The notes: generated by a model not told the origin, from the sequence alone. A stretch of DNA of 64,000 nt from Alphaproteobacteria bacterium (GCA_017307355.1 JAFKFG010000008.1:1-64000); one strand, 5' to 3'. Positions 53,768 through 61,742 are shown, counted from the first letter of the stretch. A program made the numbers and translations.

Positions 53768-54178
53768 TGTCATCCCCGGCGAGCGGGAGCGATAGCGAGC
53801 GCGAGGGAAGGGGGATCCAGGCGTCGAGGCATGCTCGACTATTTCGTTTATATGCTCGCCAGCCGGCGCAATGGCACGCTCTATGTCGGCGTGACCAATG
53901 ATCTGGTGCGTCGCGTTGGCGAGCATAAGGACAAAATGGTACCGGGGTTCACCGAGCGATACGAGGTGGGGCTTCTGGTTTGATATGAAGTCTTTGGCGA
54001 CATCAATGACGCCATTGCCCGCGAAAAGCAGATCAAGGGTTGGAATCGTGCCTGGAAAATCCGGCTGATCGAAAAAGAGAATTCCGGCCGGAATGATCTG
54101 GCGGCGCGTCTGATTTGACGCCTGGATCCCCTTCCCTTCGCCGCGCCGCTAAAGGGCACGGCTCAGCCGGGGATGACA
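53768..54178. repeat. Repeat family A, copy 6, carrying a GIY-YIG nuclease gene
   Basis: Left arm TGTCATCCCCGG...GGGGGATCCAGGCG (53768-53823) and right arm CGCCTGGATCCCC...CCGGGGATGACA (54118-54178) flank a 288-nt reading frame. In the other eight copies these arms are separated by only a short loop. The copy therefore looks like a complete, longer form of the element with its own nuclease gene inside. Confidence 0.9.
53831..54118 (+). pseudogene. GIY-YIG nuclease gene nested in repeat A, one premature stop
   Basis: 96 codons including two stops. The translation reads MLDYFVYMLASRRNGTLYVG, then VTNDLVRRV, the N-terminal pattern of stand-alone GIY-YIG (URI) domain proteins, with a TGA at 53981-53983, then YEVFGDINDAIAREKQIKGW and a normal C-terminus. 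The stop falls where the family has Trp (LLVWYE), so TGG to TGA is the simplest origin. The catalytic parts (YVYxLxS-type, YVGVT, R, E) are otherwise present. It is inferred to be inactive unless TGA is read through. Confidence 0.85.
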
Positions 54179-54190
54179 CGGTGGGTTGCG

Positions 54191-54997
54191 TCACGAAAAC
54201 TGGATGCCCGGCCTCAGCACCAGCTGGAACACCAGCAGCACCACGACCAGCGCGGCCAGCGGTACGGCCAGTGAAGGCGAGGGGCGGGCGGGTCTGGCGG
54301 CGGTGGGGCAGAAGCCTGCGCCGATCAGAACCCAGAGCGCGCCGAACAGCATCAGCACGGTGGGAAAGATAAACAACTCGATATTGTCGCGGGGCATGCG
54401 GAACGGAATCAGGATCGGTCCCGCCACCAGCGCGGGCACCATCACGGTGCGGAAAAGAAAGCCGATGCGCCCGCCCGGCGTCAGGGTTTCGGCGGCGGTG
54501 CCGAACAGGCGGATCGCGGCCCGCGCCAGCCAGAATCCCGCCGCCACCGACAGGAACAGTCCCAGCGCCAACGCCACTTTCTTCACGGCGGGCGAAAAGC
54601 CCAGATAGACGAAGGCCATGCCCATATCGTTGCCCGGCAGCAAGGCGCCGATCACGATCTGGCTGAGGCCTTGATAAAGCCCCTGGAACGCCATCCAGAA
54701 CAGGAACAGCCGCGTGGTCATGGAACGGGCCGACGCCGCGTTCAGCAAGCCGGCAAAAACCAAGCCCAGGATCAAATCGGTGAGGCCGCCCGTTCCCTGC
54801 AGCAAGGACAGGATGGGCGCGTCGCCTTCCCAGTGATGATTGTTGTGATAGAGCCAGACATGTATGCCCGGCACGAAGGCCTTGGGCAGGGTGAGCATCA
54901 GCTCCTGCCCGAAAAAGATCAGGTTGAAGCCCAGCGCCGCGAACAGCGTCGAGGCGATGACAAATCGTCCGTCCCAGGCAGAGCGGTGCGCGGCCAT
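54191..54997 (-). CDS. Multi-span membrane protein with an HNNHHWE motif
   Basis: 268 residues with about seven hydrophobic segments. After the first segment there is a histidine-rich VWLYHNNHHWEGDAP loop, which could bind metal. No family is recognised. The start at 54997 lies after a GGGGGAAC sequence; the reading frame is open far upstream in the leader of the flavoprotein gene. It is divergent from that gene. Confidence 0.65.
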   Translation of the reverse strand: MAAHRSAWDGRFVIASTLFAALGFNLIFFGQELMLTLPKAFVPGIHVWLYHNNHHWEGDAPILSLLQGTGGLTDLILGLVFAGLLNAASARSMTTRLFLFWMAFQGLYQGLSQIVIGALLPGNDMGMAFVYLGFSPAVKKVALALGLFLSVAAGFWLARAAIRLFGTAAETLTPGGRIGFLFRTVMVPALVAGPILIPFRMPRDNIELFIFPTVLMLFGALWVLIGAGFCPTAARPARPSPSLAVPLAALVVVLLVFQLVLRPGIQFS

Positions 54998-55244
54998 GCC
55001 GTTCCCCCAAATGCGACGCGGCGGCGGGAACTTAAGGGCCCCCTGTGCCGCGCGGTCAAGGCCAAGACGGCCGCCGCGTGTCGGATTATCCTGCTTTACC
55101 TTGTTTTTTGCGGTGCGGGATGTGACGGCGCATGACGGGCCGCGGCGACATTTTGCGAAGATGCGGCTGTTCACGCAGGCCAAAGCGCGCGATAGGTTCT
55201 GCACAATAATTCATCAAAACACGGTTCGCACTCGGGGGAGTTGA

Positions 55245-56858
55245 ATGAGCAGTGAGAAGAATGACGCCCAAAAAACAAAGGGTGTCAGCCGGCGGTCCTT
55301 GCTTCGCATGATCGGCACCGTCGCGGGATCGACCGCGATGTACAATGCCATGACCGAATTGGGCTTCGCGCAGGAGTCCGGATATGCCGGCCCGCCCAAG
55401 CTGGGCAATGTGAAGGCGGGCACCTCGGTCCTGATCCTGGGTGCGGGCATCGCGGGCATGGTCGCGGCCATGGAGCTGCGCGACGCCGGATATAAAGTGC
55501 AGGTGCTGGAGTACAACAACCGGCCCGGCGGCCGGAACTGGACCCTGCGCGGCGGCGATACCTTCACCGAGCTGGGCGGCATCAAGCAGGAAGTGAAATT
55601 CTCGCCCGGGCAGTATTTCAATCCGGGGCCGTGGCGACTGCCCTATCACCATCAGGGCATCCTGCATTATTGCAGCAGACTGGGCGTCGAGCTCGAGCCC
55701 TTCACCCAGGTCAATTACAATGCCTGGGTTCACAATACCAAAGCCAATGGCGGCAAGCCCAAGCGCTATCGCGAAGTGATGGCCGACTTCCAGGGCCATG
55801 TCGCCGAGCTTTTGAACAAGACCATGCAGCAGAAGGCGCTGGACCAGCAGGTCACCAGGCAAGACCGCGAAATGCTGGCCGAAGCGCTGCGCCGCTGGGG
55901 CGCGCTGGACCAGGACATGAAATATGTGAAGGGCCGCGCCTCGGCCCGCATGCGCGGCGCGCTGGTGAATGAAGGCGGCGGGATCAATTCGCTGCCGGTC
56001 TATTCGGATCCGGATTCGCTGTCGAACATCCTGTCGTCGGGCATGTGGACGGCGCTGGGCCGGGGACAGAATTTCGAATCCCAGACCCCGATCTTCCAGC
56101 CCAAGGGCGGCATGGGCAATATCGGCACCGCCTTCGGCAAGGCGCTGGGCAACCTGATCAAGTATAATTGCAAGGTCATCGACATCCATCAGGACGAGAA
56201 GGGCGTCACCGCCACCTATATCGACACGGTGCGGGGCGGACAGCCGCAAAAGGCCACCGCCGACTGGTGCGTCTGCACCATTCCCGCCACCATCCTGTCG
56301 CAGATCCCGATGAACGTGTCGGCCAAGAAGAAGGCGGCGATCAACCAGCTGCCCTACAGCGCCTCGATCAAGATCGGCATCGAGATGAAGCGCCGCTTCT
56401 GGGAGGAAGACGACAATATCTATGGCGGCATGAGCTATACCGACCAGCCCAACCAGCAGATCGGCTATCCGCAATGGGGCTATTTCTCAAAAGGCCCCGG
56501 CGTGCTGCTGGCGGCCTATACCTTCGACAAGGAAGCCTATCGCTTCACGTCGCAGACGCCGGAAGAGCGGATCAGACACGCGCTGGACTATGGCGAGAAG
56601 ATCCATCCCGGAAAATACAAGGCCAATTTCGCTTCCGGCGTGGCGGTGGGCTGGCATCGCTCGCCCTTCACGCTTGGCTGCGGCGGCCGCTGGACCGAGG
56701 AGGGACGGGCGAAATATTACAACGATCTCTGCTCGCTCGATGGGCGCATCGTGCTGGCGGGCGAGCATGCGTCGCGCATGGCGGAATGGCAGGAGGGGTC
56801 GACCTTGTCGGCGCTTGATGCGATCACCCGGCTGCACAAGAGAGTCATGACAGCCTGA
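55245..56858 (+). CDS. Tat-exported flavin amine-oxidase-like protein 1
   Basis: 537 residues. The N-terminus has a twin-arginine motif (SRRSLLRMIGTVAG, R16-R17) ending near SGYAG; the FAD motif ILGAGIAGMVAAMELRDAGY and PGGRNW follow. It is a flavin-containing amine oxidase/dehydrogenase family member exported folded with its cofactor. The C-terminal LAGEHASRMAEWQEGSTLSA is typical of these enzymes. It is about two thirds identical to the protein at 58601. GGGGGAG precedes the ATG. Substrate unknown. Confidence 0.88.
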   Translation: MSSEKNDAQKTKGVSRRSLLRMIGTVAGSTAMYNAMTELGFAQESGYAGPPKLGNVKAGTSVLILGAGIAGMVAAMELRDAGYKVQVLEYNNRPGGRNWTLRGGDTFTELGGIKQEVKFSPGQYFNPGPWRLPYHHQGILHYCSRLGVELEPFTQVNYNAWVHNTKANGGKPKRYREVMADFQGHVAELLNKTMQQKALDQQVTRQDREMLAEALRRWGALDQDMKYVKGRASARMRGALVNEGGGINSLPVYSDPDSLSNILSSGMWTALGRGQNFESQTPIFQPKGGMGNIGTAFGKALGNLIKYNCKVIDIHQDEKGVTATYIDTVRGGQPQKATADWCVCTIPATILSQIPMNVSAKKKAAINQLPYSASIKIGIEMKRRFWEEDDNIYGGMSYTDQPNQQIGYPQWGYFSKGPGVLLAAYTFDKEAYRFTSQTPEERIRHALDYGEKIHPGKYKANFASGVAVGWHRSPFTLGCGGRWTEEGRAKYYNDLCSLDGRIVLAGEHASRMAEWQEGSTLSALDAITRLHKRVMTA

Positions 56859-56860
56859 GG

Positions 56861-57040
56861 GGCGCTTGTCTTTTGCGTCCTGGGTTCGTCGTGCGCATCC
56901 TCGCTGCGCTCGGATAGGGCAAGCTTTTCTAAGCTCGCGTCCGTACGCTGTCGCTACGGACCTCGCCAAGAAAAGCTAAGCCTGCTCACGTGCTATCGCA
57001 CGTTCCGCGCGATCCTCCTGCCCAGGCTGCAAAATCCGGC
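56861..57040. repeat. Repeat family C, diverged longer copy, with a family F palindrome inside
   Basis: The ends (GTCTTTTGCGTCCTGGGTTCG and, at the other side, CACGTGCTATCGCACGTTCC..GCAAAATCC) match the two ends of C copies at 2443 and 62618, but about 95 bp more lies between. The insert includes AAGCTTTTCT..AGAAAAGCTT and the F palindrome at 56939-56961. The 417-bp gap 56859-57275 holds only this repeat, copy A7 and spacer sequence. Confidence 0.6.
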
Positions 57041-57086
57041 GCGCGTGTTTGTTGCGAGGCAGGCTGCCATTGGCAACAGGAGCAAC

Positions 57087-57218
57087 TGTCATCCCCGGCG
57101 AGCGCGAGCGAATAGCGAGCGTGAGGGAAGGGGATCCAGGTGTTGAAGTTGGCACGGTTTTACCGCCTGGATTCCCTCGCATCGTCTGCTTTGCAGTCGA
57201 TGCTCGCCGGGGATGACA
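57087..57218. repeat. Repeat family A, copy 7
   Basis: 132 bp with ends TGTCATCCCCGG and CCGGGGATGACA, arms GGAAGGGGATCCAGG and CCTGGATTCCCTCGC. It lies about 60 nt past the stop of the DUF3761 gene (minus strand). Confidence 0.9.
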
Positions 57219-57275
57219 AGCAGAAAGCCTCGCGTGTTGGCGCGCCGGTTGGTGGCCGGCGCGCCGTAGCGTTTG

Positions 57276-57794
57276 TTACTTGCAGGCTTTGCCGTGATCG
57301 GGATGATCGCCCGCGGCGATGGCGGCGGATTCGCTCATATACGAACCGGTTTTGGTCTTGCCGTAATATTTATCGCCCTGGCAGTGATAGACCTTGGACG
57401 CAGTGTTGACCCACACCTGGCCCGCACCGCCGCCCGGCGCCATCGCCACCGGCGTCGCGGCCGGTTTGGCGGGCGCCATCGCGGTGGTCGGCGCGGCGGC
57501 TTTCATCGCGGGTGCCGGAGCCGCCGCCGGCGTGGCGGCGGGCGCCGCTTTCATGGCGGGTGCGGCAGCGGCGGCCGGTGCCGCCTTCATCGCGGCAGGC
57601 GCGGCTGCCGCGTACCAGGTCTCGACCCCTTTATGACCGCGGCAGGCGCCCGACTTGCTGGCCGATGACGTATAGCTGCCGTCCTTGCAAAGGCCGGTCG
57701 ATCCGGCGGGCGCGCCGGCAGGCGCCTGTGCGAAGGCCGTTCCGGCAGCCAGGAAAGCGCCGCCGATGATGAGCAATTTGAGTTTGGTTTTCAT
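57276..57794 (-). CDS. Exported DUF3761-type protein with low-complexity linker
   Basis: 172 residues: signal peptide (ending GTAFA), a DUF3761-like segment (LCKDGSYTSSASKSGACRGH), a linker of Ala/Pro/Met-Lys repeats (PAMKAAPA) about 60 residues long, and a C-terminal VWVNTASKVYHCQGDKYYG...HGKACK block with paired cysteines found in other exported proteins. Domain functions are unknown. The start at 57794 begins the signal peptide. Confidence 0.75.
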   Translation of the reverse strand: MKTKLKLLIIGGAFLAAGTAFAQAPAGAPAGSTGLCKDGSYTSSASKSGACRGHKGVETWYAAAAPAAMKAAPAAAAAPAMKAAPAATPAAAPAPAMKAAAPTTAMAPAKPAATPVAMAPGGGAGQVWVNTASKVYHCQGDKYYGKTKTGSYMSESAAIAAGDHPDHGKACK

Positions 57795-58022
57795 GGAAAT
57801 CACCCTGTTGGAGAACCACGATACGGGAAGGCTAGGCCCCATCTTGTCGGCATGTCTAGCGCGGGTCTTTGTCTGAAAAGAGACTTTCCGCCGCTCTTAT
57901 TGTGTCTGTCGGCGCGCGCGCGGGGTTTGCGTTTCGAAAAAGGATGACGATGGCCGCACATTGGCAATCGGTATATCTTGTGGCGAATAAAGAGACGGCG
58001 CCTGCTTCAACAGCGGCGGCGG

Positions 58023-58442
58023 GTGAGGGGGTTTTTGCAGCAAGGCGATGACAGCCTCGCATGGCGCGGCGCGTTCGAGAGCGGCGAAGTGAATGCGCTG
58101 CATGCCGAGGCTTTCGGTCATGCCGTGCTGGCGGATGATTGGTGGGCCCAGGTCAACCGCCACAGCCTGGGCTGGGTATGCCTGCGCCGGGATGGCCGCC
58201 TGACCGGCTTCGTCAATGTCGCCTGGGATGGCGGCGTGCATGCCTTTCTGCTCGACACCATGGTCGCGCGCGATCAGCAGCGGCAAGGCCATGCCGCGCG
58301 CATGGTGGCGCTGGCGGCGGAGCGCGCCAAAGCGTCCGGCTGCGAATGGCTGCATGTCGATTTCGAGCCGCGTCTCAGGGACTTTTATTTCGGCGCCTGT
58401 GGTTTCAAACCCACCGATGCGGGCCTGATCGCACTTAGGTGA
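58023..58442 (+). CDS. GNAT family N-acetyltransferase
   Basis: About 139 residues with AVLADDWWAQVNRHSLGWVC and the acetyl-CoA loop VARDQQRQGHAARMVAL. Substrate unknown. The start is uncertain: a GTG at 58023, a TTG at 58032 or a more upstream TTG at 57978 all keep the frame, and the conserved part begins at about FESGEVNALHAEAF. Confidence 0.75.
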   Translation: MRGFLQQGDDSLAWRGAFESGEVNALHAEAFGHAVLADDWWAQVNRHSLGWVCLRRDGRLTGFVNVAWDGGVHAFLLDTMVARDQQRQGHAARMVALAAERAKASGCEWLHVDFEPRLRDFYFGACGFKPTDAGLIALR

Positions 58443-58600
58443 TGGCCGCGCCGTGGGCATTCTCAATGTCTTGTTTCATTGAGGTTTCTCAATCACGCAC
58501 ATGCAGCAAAGCACGACACTTTGAGAGATGATGGCGGTGGTCGCGCGCCGTCAAATCGGTATAGGCTTAAAGAAAATACATAAAGCCCAGGGGAGGAAGT

Positions 58601-60199
58601 ATGAGCGACGCCAAAACCGGCTCGATGAGCCGGCGTTCCCTTTTGCACATGATCGGCACCGTGGCGGGATCGACCGCCATGTACAACGCCATGACCGAAA
58701 TGGGTTATGCGCAGGAATCGGGCTACGCCGGTCCGCCCAAGCTGGGCGCGGTGAAGCCGGGCGCTTCGGTGCTGATCCTGGGCGCGGGCATCGCCGGCAT
58801 GGTCGCGGCGATGGAGATGCGCGACGCCGGCTACAAGGTGACGGTGCTGGAATATAACGGCCGCCCGGGCGGGCGGAACTGGTCGCTCTATGGCGGCGAC
58901 ACCTACACGGAGCTTGGCGGCTTCACCCAGCATGTGCAGTTCGATCCGGGCCAATACATCAATCCCGGTCCCTGGCGCCTGCCGCATCATCATTACGGCA
59001 TCCTGCATTACGCCAACCGGCTGGGCGTGACGTTGGAGCCGTTCCAGCAGGTCAATTACAACGCCTATGTCCACAACACCAACGTGAATGGCGGCAAGCC
59101 CAAGCGTTTCCGCGAAGTGCAGGCCGACTTCCACGGCCATGTCGCGGAGTTGCTGGCGAAGTCCACCAAGCAAAGCGCGCTGGACCAGGACGTCACCAAG
59201 GAAGATCAGGCGATCCTCCTCGAAGCGCTGCGTGCCTGGGGCGCGCTGGACAAGGACATGAAATATGTGAAGGGCCGCGCCAGTTCCAACCGGCGCGGGC
59301 CGCTGGTGGATGACGGCGGCGGGATCAATTCGCTGCCGACCTATTCCGAGCCGGATTCGATGAGTACGGTGCTGAATTCCTATATGTGGCGCGCCATCGG
59401 CTGGGGCCATGACTACGAATATCAGACCTCGATCTTCCAGCCCAAGGGCGGCATGGGCCAGATCGGCAAGGCCTTCGGCAAGGAGCTGGGCAACCTGATC
59501 ACCTACAACGCCAAGGTGATCGACATCCATCAGGACGATAAGGGCGTCACCGCCACCTATATCGACTCGCAAAAGGGCGGCGCGCCGCAAAAGGCCAGTG
59601 CCGACTGGTGCATCTGCACCATCCCCGCATCGATCCTGTCGCAGATTCCGATGAATGTGTCGGGCAAGATGAAGGCGGCGATCAACGCCATTCCCTATGG
59701 CGCGGGGCTGAAGATCGGCCTGCAGATGAAGCGCCGCTTCTGGGAGGAAGACGACCGCATCTATGGCGGGCTCACCTATACCAACCAGCCCAATGCCATG
59801 ATCGGCTATCCGATGTGGGATTATTTCTCCAAGGGCAAGGGTGTGCTTCTGGGCACTTATCTGATGGGCGCGGGCGCGTTCGTCGCCTCGGCCAAGTCGC
59901 CGGAGGAGCGCATCAAGGATGCGCTGGAGTACGGCGAGAAGGTCCATCCGGGTCAGTACAAGGCGAATTACGAATGCGGCGTGGCGGTGGCCTGGCATCG
60001 CGTGCCCTGGACCTTGGGCTGTTCCGGCCAATGGACGGAAGCGGCGCGCGAGCAGCATTACAACAATGCCTGCGCGCTGGATGGCCGGATCGTGCTGGCG
60101 GGGGAGCATATTTCCCGGTTGCCGGCGTGGCAGGAGGGTGCCGTCACGTCGGCCACCGACGCCATGACGCGGCTGCATGCACGGGTGATGAGCGCATAA
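58601..60199 (+). CDS. Tat-exported flavin amine-oxidase-like protein 2
   Basis: 532 residues with twin-arginine motif SRRSLLHMIGTVAG (R11-R12), FAD motif ILGAGIAGMVAAMEMRDAGY and PGGRNW, and C-terminal GEHISRLPAWQEGAVTSA. It is a paralogue of 55245-56858, with nearly identical sequence from the Tat motif through residue 100. GGGGAGGAAG precedes the ATG. A c-type cytochrome gene lies 195 bp downstream, with repeat A8 between. It may be a dehydrogenase that passes electrons to that cytochrome. Confidence 0.88.
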   Translation: MSDAKTGSMSRRSLLHMIGTVAGSTAMYNAMTEMGYAQESGYAGPPKLGAVKPGASVLILGAGIAGMVAAMEMRDAGYKVTVLEYNGRPGGRNWSLYGGDTYTELGGFTQHVQFDPGQYINPGPWRLPHHHYGILHYANRLGVTLEPFQQVNYNAYVHNTNVNGGKPKRFREVQADFHGHVAELLAKSTKQSALDQDVTKEDQAILLEALRAWGALDKDMKYVKGRASSNRRGPLVDDGGGINSLPTYSEPDSMSTVLNSYMWRAIGWGHDYEYQTSIFQPKGGMGQIGKAFGKELGNLITYNAKVIDIHQDDKGVTATYIDSQKGGAPQKASADWCICTIPASILSQIPMNVSGKMKAAINAIPYGAGLKIGLQMKRRFWEEDDRIYGGLTYTNQPNAMIGYPMWDYFSKGKGVLLGTYLMGAGAFVASAKSPEERIKDALEYGEKVHPGQYKANYECGVAVAWHRVPWTLGCSGQWTEAAREQHYNNACALDGRIVLAGEHISRLPAWQEGAVTSATDAMTRLHARVMSA

Positions 60200-60206
60200 G
60201 GAACAA

Positions 60207-60337
60207 TGTCATCCCCGGCGAGGCGCGATAGCGCCGAGGGAAGGGGACCCAGGTGATTGTCACCGTGATGGTTGGGAGACCTGGATTCCCTTCCCTCGCA
60301 TCGTCTGCAAAGCAGCCGATGCTCGCCGGGAATGACA
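60207..60337. repeat. Repeat family A, copy 8
   Basis: 131 bp with ends TGTCATCCCCGG and CCGGGAATGACA, arms GGAAGGGGACCCAGG and CCTGGATTCCCTTCCC. It begins 8 nt past the stop of flavoprotein 2 and ends 57 nt before the cytochrome c start. Confidence 0.92.
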
Positions 60338-60394
60338 AGAGTGGTTGAACTCGGTGCAAATTTGTTTCGAGTGAGAAGAAACAGGGGAATTGAA

Positions 60395-60802
60395 ATGAAA
60401 TCTGGTTTGGCCGCGCTGGTGGCTGTTGTGGGTTTGGGTCTTTCCTCCGCTGCCATCGCGGACGGTGCGCAGGACATGGGCGCGGGGGCGATGAATCGCG
60501 GCGGGCCTTATGACTTCAAGGGCGGGCAGGCGATCTACACCAATGTTTGCCAGGGCTGCCACATGCCCGACGCCAAGGGCGCGGTGGGCGCGGGCATGTA
60601 TCCGGCGCTGGCCAAGAACGCCAAGCTGGAAGTGCCGGGTTATCCGGTGGCGGTGATCACCCATGGCCAGAAAGCGATGCCGTCTTTCGGCACCTTGCTG
60701 AACGACCAGCAGGTGGCCGATGTGGTCAATTACATCCGCACCAATTTCGGCAACAGCTATAAGGACAAGGTGAAGCCGGAAGATGTGAAGGCGCAGCGGT
60801 GA
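60395..60802 (+). CDS. Class I c-type cytochrome next to the flavoprotein
   Basis: 135 residues with signal peptide (ending SAAIA). Heme motif C52-QG-C55-H56; the methionine ligand is probably in QKAMPSFG. It is a soluble periplasmic cytochrome. GGGGAATTGA precedes the ATG. Its position after the Tat flavoprotein suggests it is the electron acceptor, as CycN is for the NicA2 nicotine dehydrogenase. Confidence 0.88.
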   Translation: MKSGLAALVAVVGLGLSSAAIADGAQDMGAGAMNRGGPYDFKGGQAIYTNVCQGCHMPDAKGAVGAGMYPALAKNAKLEVPGYPVAVITHGQKAMPSFGTLLNDQQVADVVNYIRTNFGNSYKDKVKPEDVKAQR

Positions 60803-60928
60803 GGAGCGGCGGGCTGGCAGGCCCGCGAGCATGTCCAGTGGACATGCGAGAGCAACGAGTGCCCTGAGCGCAAGCGAAGGGCCGCGCGGATAGCGCCGCG
60901 GGCGATAGTTCCTGTATAATCAGCCTTG
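60803..60928. other. Hairpin-rich spacer and possible promoter before the methyltransferase gene
   Basis: Contains GCGGGC/GCCCGC, a perfect GCATGTCC-AG-GGACATGC palindrome and CCCTGAGCG..CGAAGGG, probably ending the cytochrome transcript. A TATAAT hexamer lies at 60915-60920, only 9 nt before the methyltransferase ATG, so that mRNA may be leaderless or start just before the ATG. Confidence 0.5.
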
Positions 60929-61534
60929 ATGGACACAAGGGCGCATTGGGACAAGGCTTATACGGAAAAATCCGAAACCCAGGTGAGCTGGTTTCAGGAG
61001 GTGCCCGCGCGCTCCCTGGCGATGATCGCGGCGGCGTCTCCGCAAGGTTCTCTGATCGATGTGGGCGGCGGCGCGTCGCGGCTGGTGGATGCGCTGCTGG
61101 AGGCGGGCCGGGCCGACGTCACGGTGCTGGATATTTCGCAGGCGGCGTTGGACCGCACCCAGGCCCGGCTGGGCGAAAAGGCGAAGCGCGTCGATTGGAT
61201 CTGTGCCGACATCACCCGATGGCAGCCCGCCCGCCAATGGGATGTCTGGCACGACCGGGCGGTGTTTCACTTCCTCACCGAGCGTCCGGCGCAGGATGCC
61301 TATCTCGCCGCGCTGACCGCGGCGACGGGGCCGGGCGCGGCGGTGATCCTTTCCACCTTCGCGCCGGACGGGCCGGAGCGGTGCAGCGGTTTGCCCGTTC
61401 AACGCTATGGCGCCGCCGATCTGGCGGCGCGGTTGGGGACGCGTTTCGCACTTTACGACGAAGCACAGGAGCGTCACGTCACGCCCTGGGGTAGCACGCA
61501 GTCCTTCACCTACGTGGCTTTCCGGCGAGTGTGA
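60929..61534 (+). CDS. Class I SAM-dependent methyltransferase
   Basis: 201 residues. Motif I is SLIDVGGGASRLVDALL, with acidic VLDISQAAL as motif II and ICADITRW and WHDRAVFHFLTE further on, the layout of TehB-type or thiopurine-like small methyltransferases. Substrate unknown. The ATG at 60929 is used because it is the only ATG before the domain; no ribosome binding site was seen. Confidence 0.85.
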   Translation: MDTRAHWDKAYTEKSETQVSWFQEVPARSLAMIAAASPQGSLIDVGGGASRLVDALLEAGRADVTVLDISQAALDRTQARLGEKAKRVDWICADITRWQPARQWDVWHDRAVFHFLTERPAQDAYLAALTAATGPGAAVILSTFAPDGPERCSGLPVQRYGAADLAARLGTRFALYDEAQERHVTPWGSTQSFTYVAFRRV

Positions 61535-61555
61535 CGGTGGTGCGGTGAGCACTAT

Positions 61556-61742
61556 TGTCATCCCCGGCGAGCGGTGCATCGAAGATGCGGCGCGAGGGTG
61601 AGGTTGGCGGCCAAGCCAACCGAACGCCGGAGCGAAGCGAAGGCCGGTGGGGATCCTGGTGTTGAGAGCGGAATGGTGTTGAGACCTGGATCCCCTTCCC
61701 TCCCATCGCCTGCTGCGCAGCCGATGCTCGCCGGGGATGACA
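61556..61742. repeat. Repeat family A, copy 9 (with insertion)
   Basis: 187 bp with ends TGTCATCCCCGG and CCGGGGATGACA. The left arm is interrupted by about 50 nt that itself holds an inverted pair (GGTTGGC..GCCAACC), so another palindrome has inserted. The remaining bases to 61855 show no gene. Confidence 0.85.

Noticed and set aside
58601..60199. Assigning a specific substrate such as nicotine to the Tat flavoproteins
   Set aside because: Family membership and the cytochrome neighbour are not enough; no other catabolic genes are adjacent.
4811..61742. CRISPR array made of family A repeats
   Set aside because: The copies are kilobases apart, variable in length and palindromic around a loop, with no regular spacers and no cas genes.
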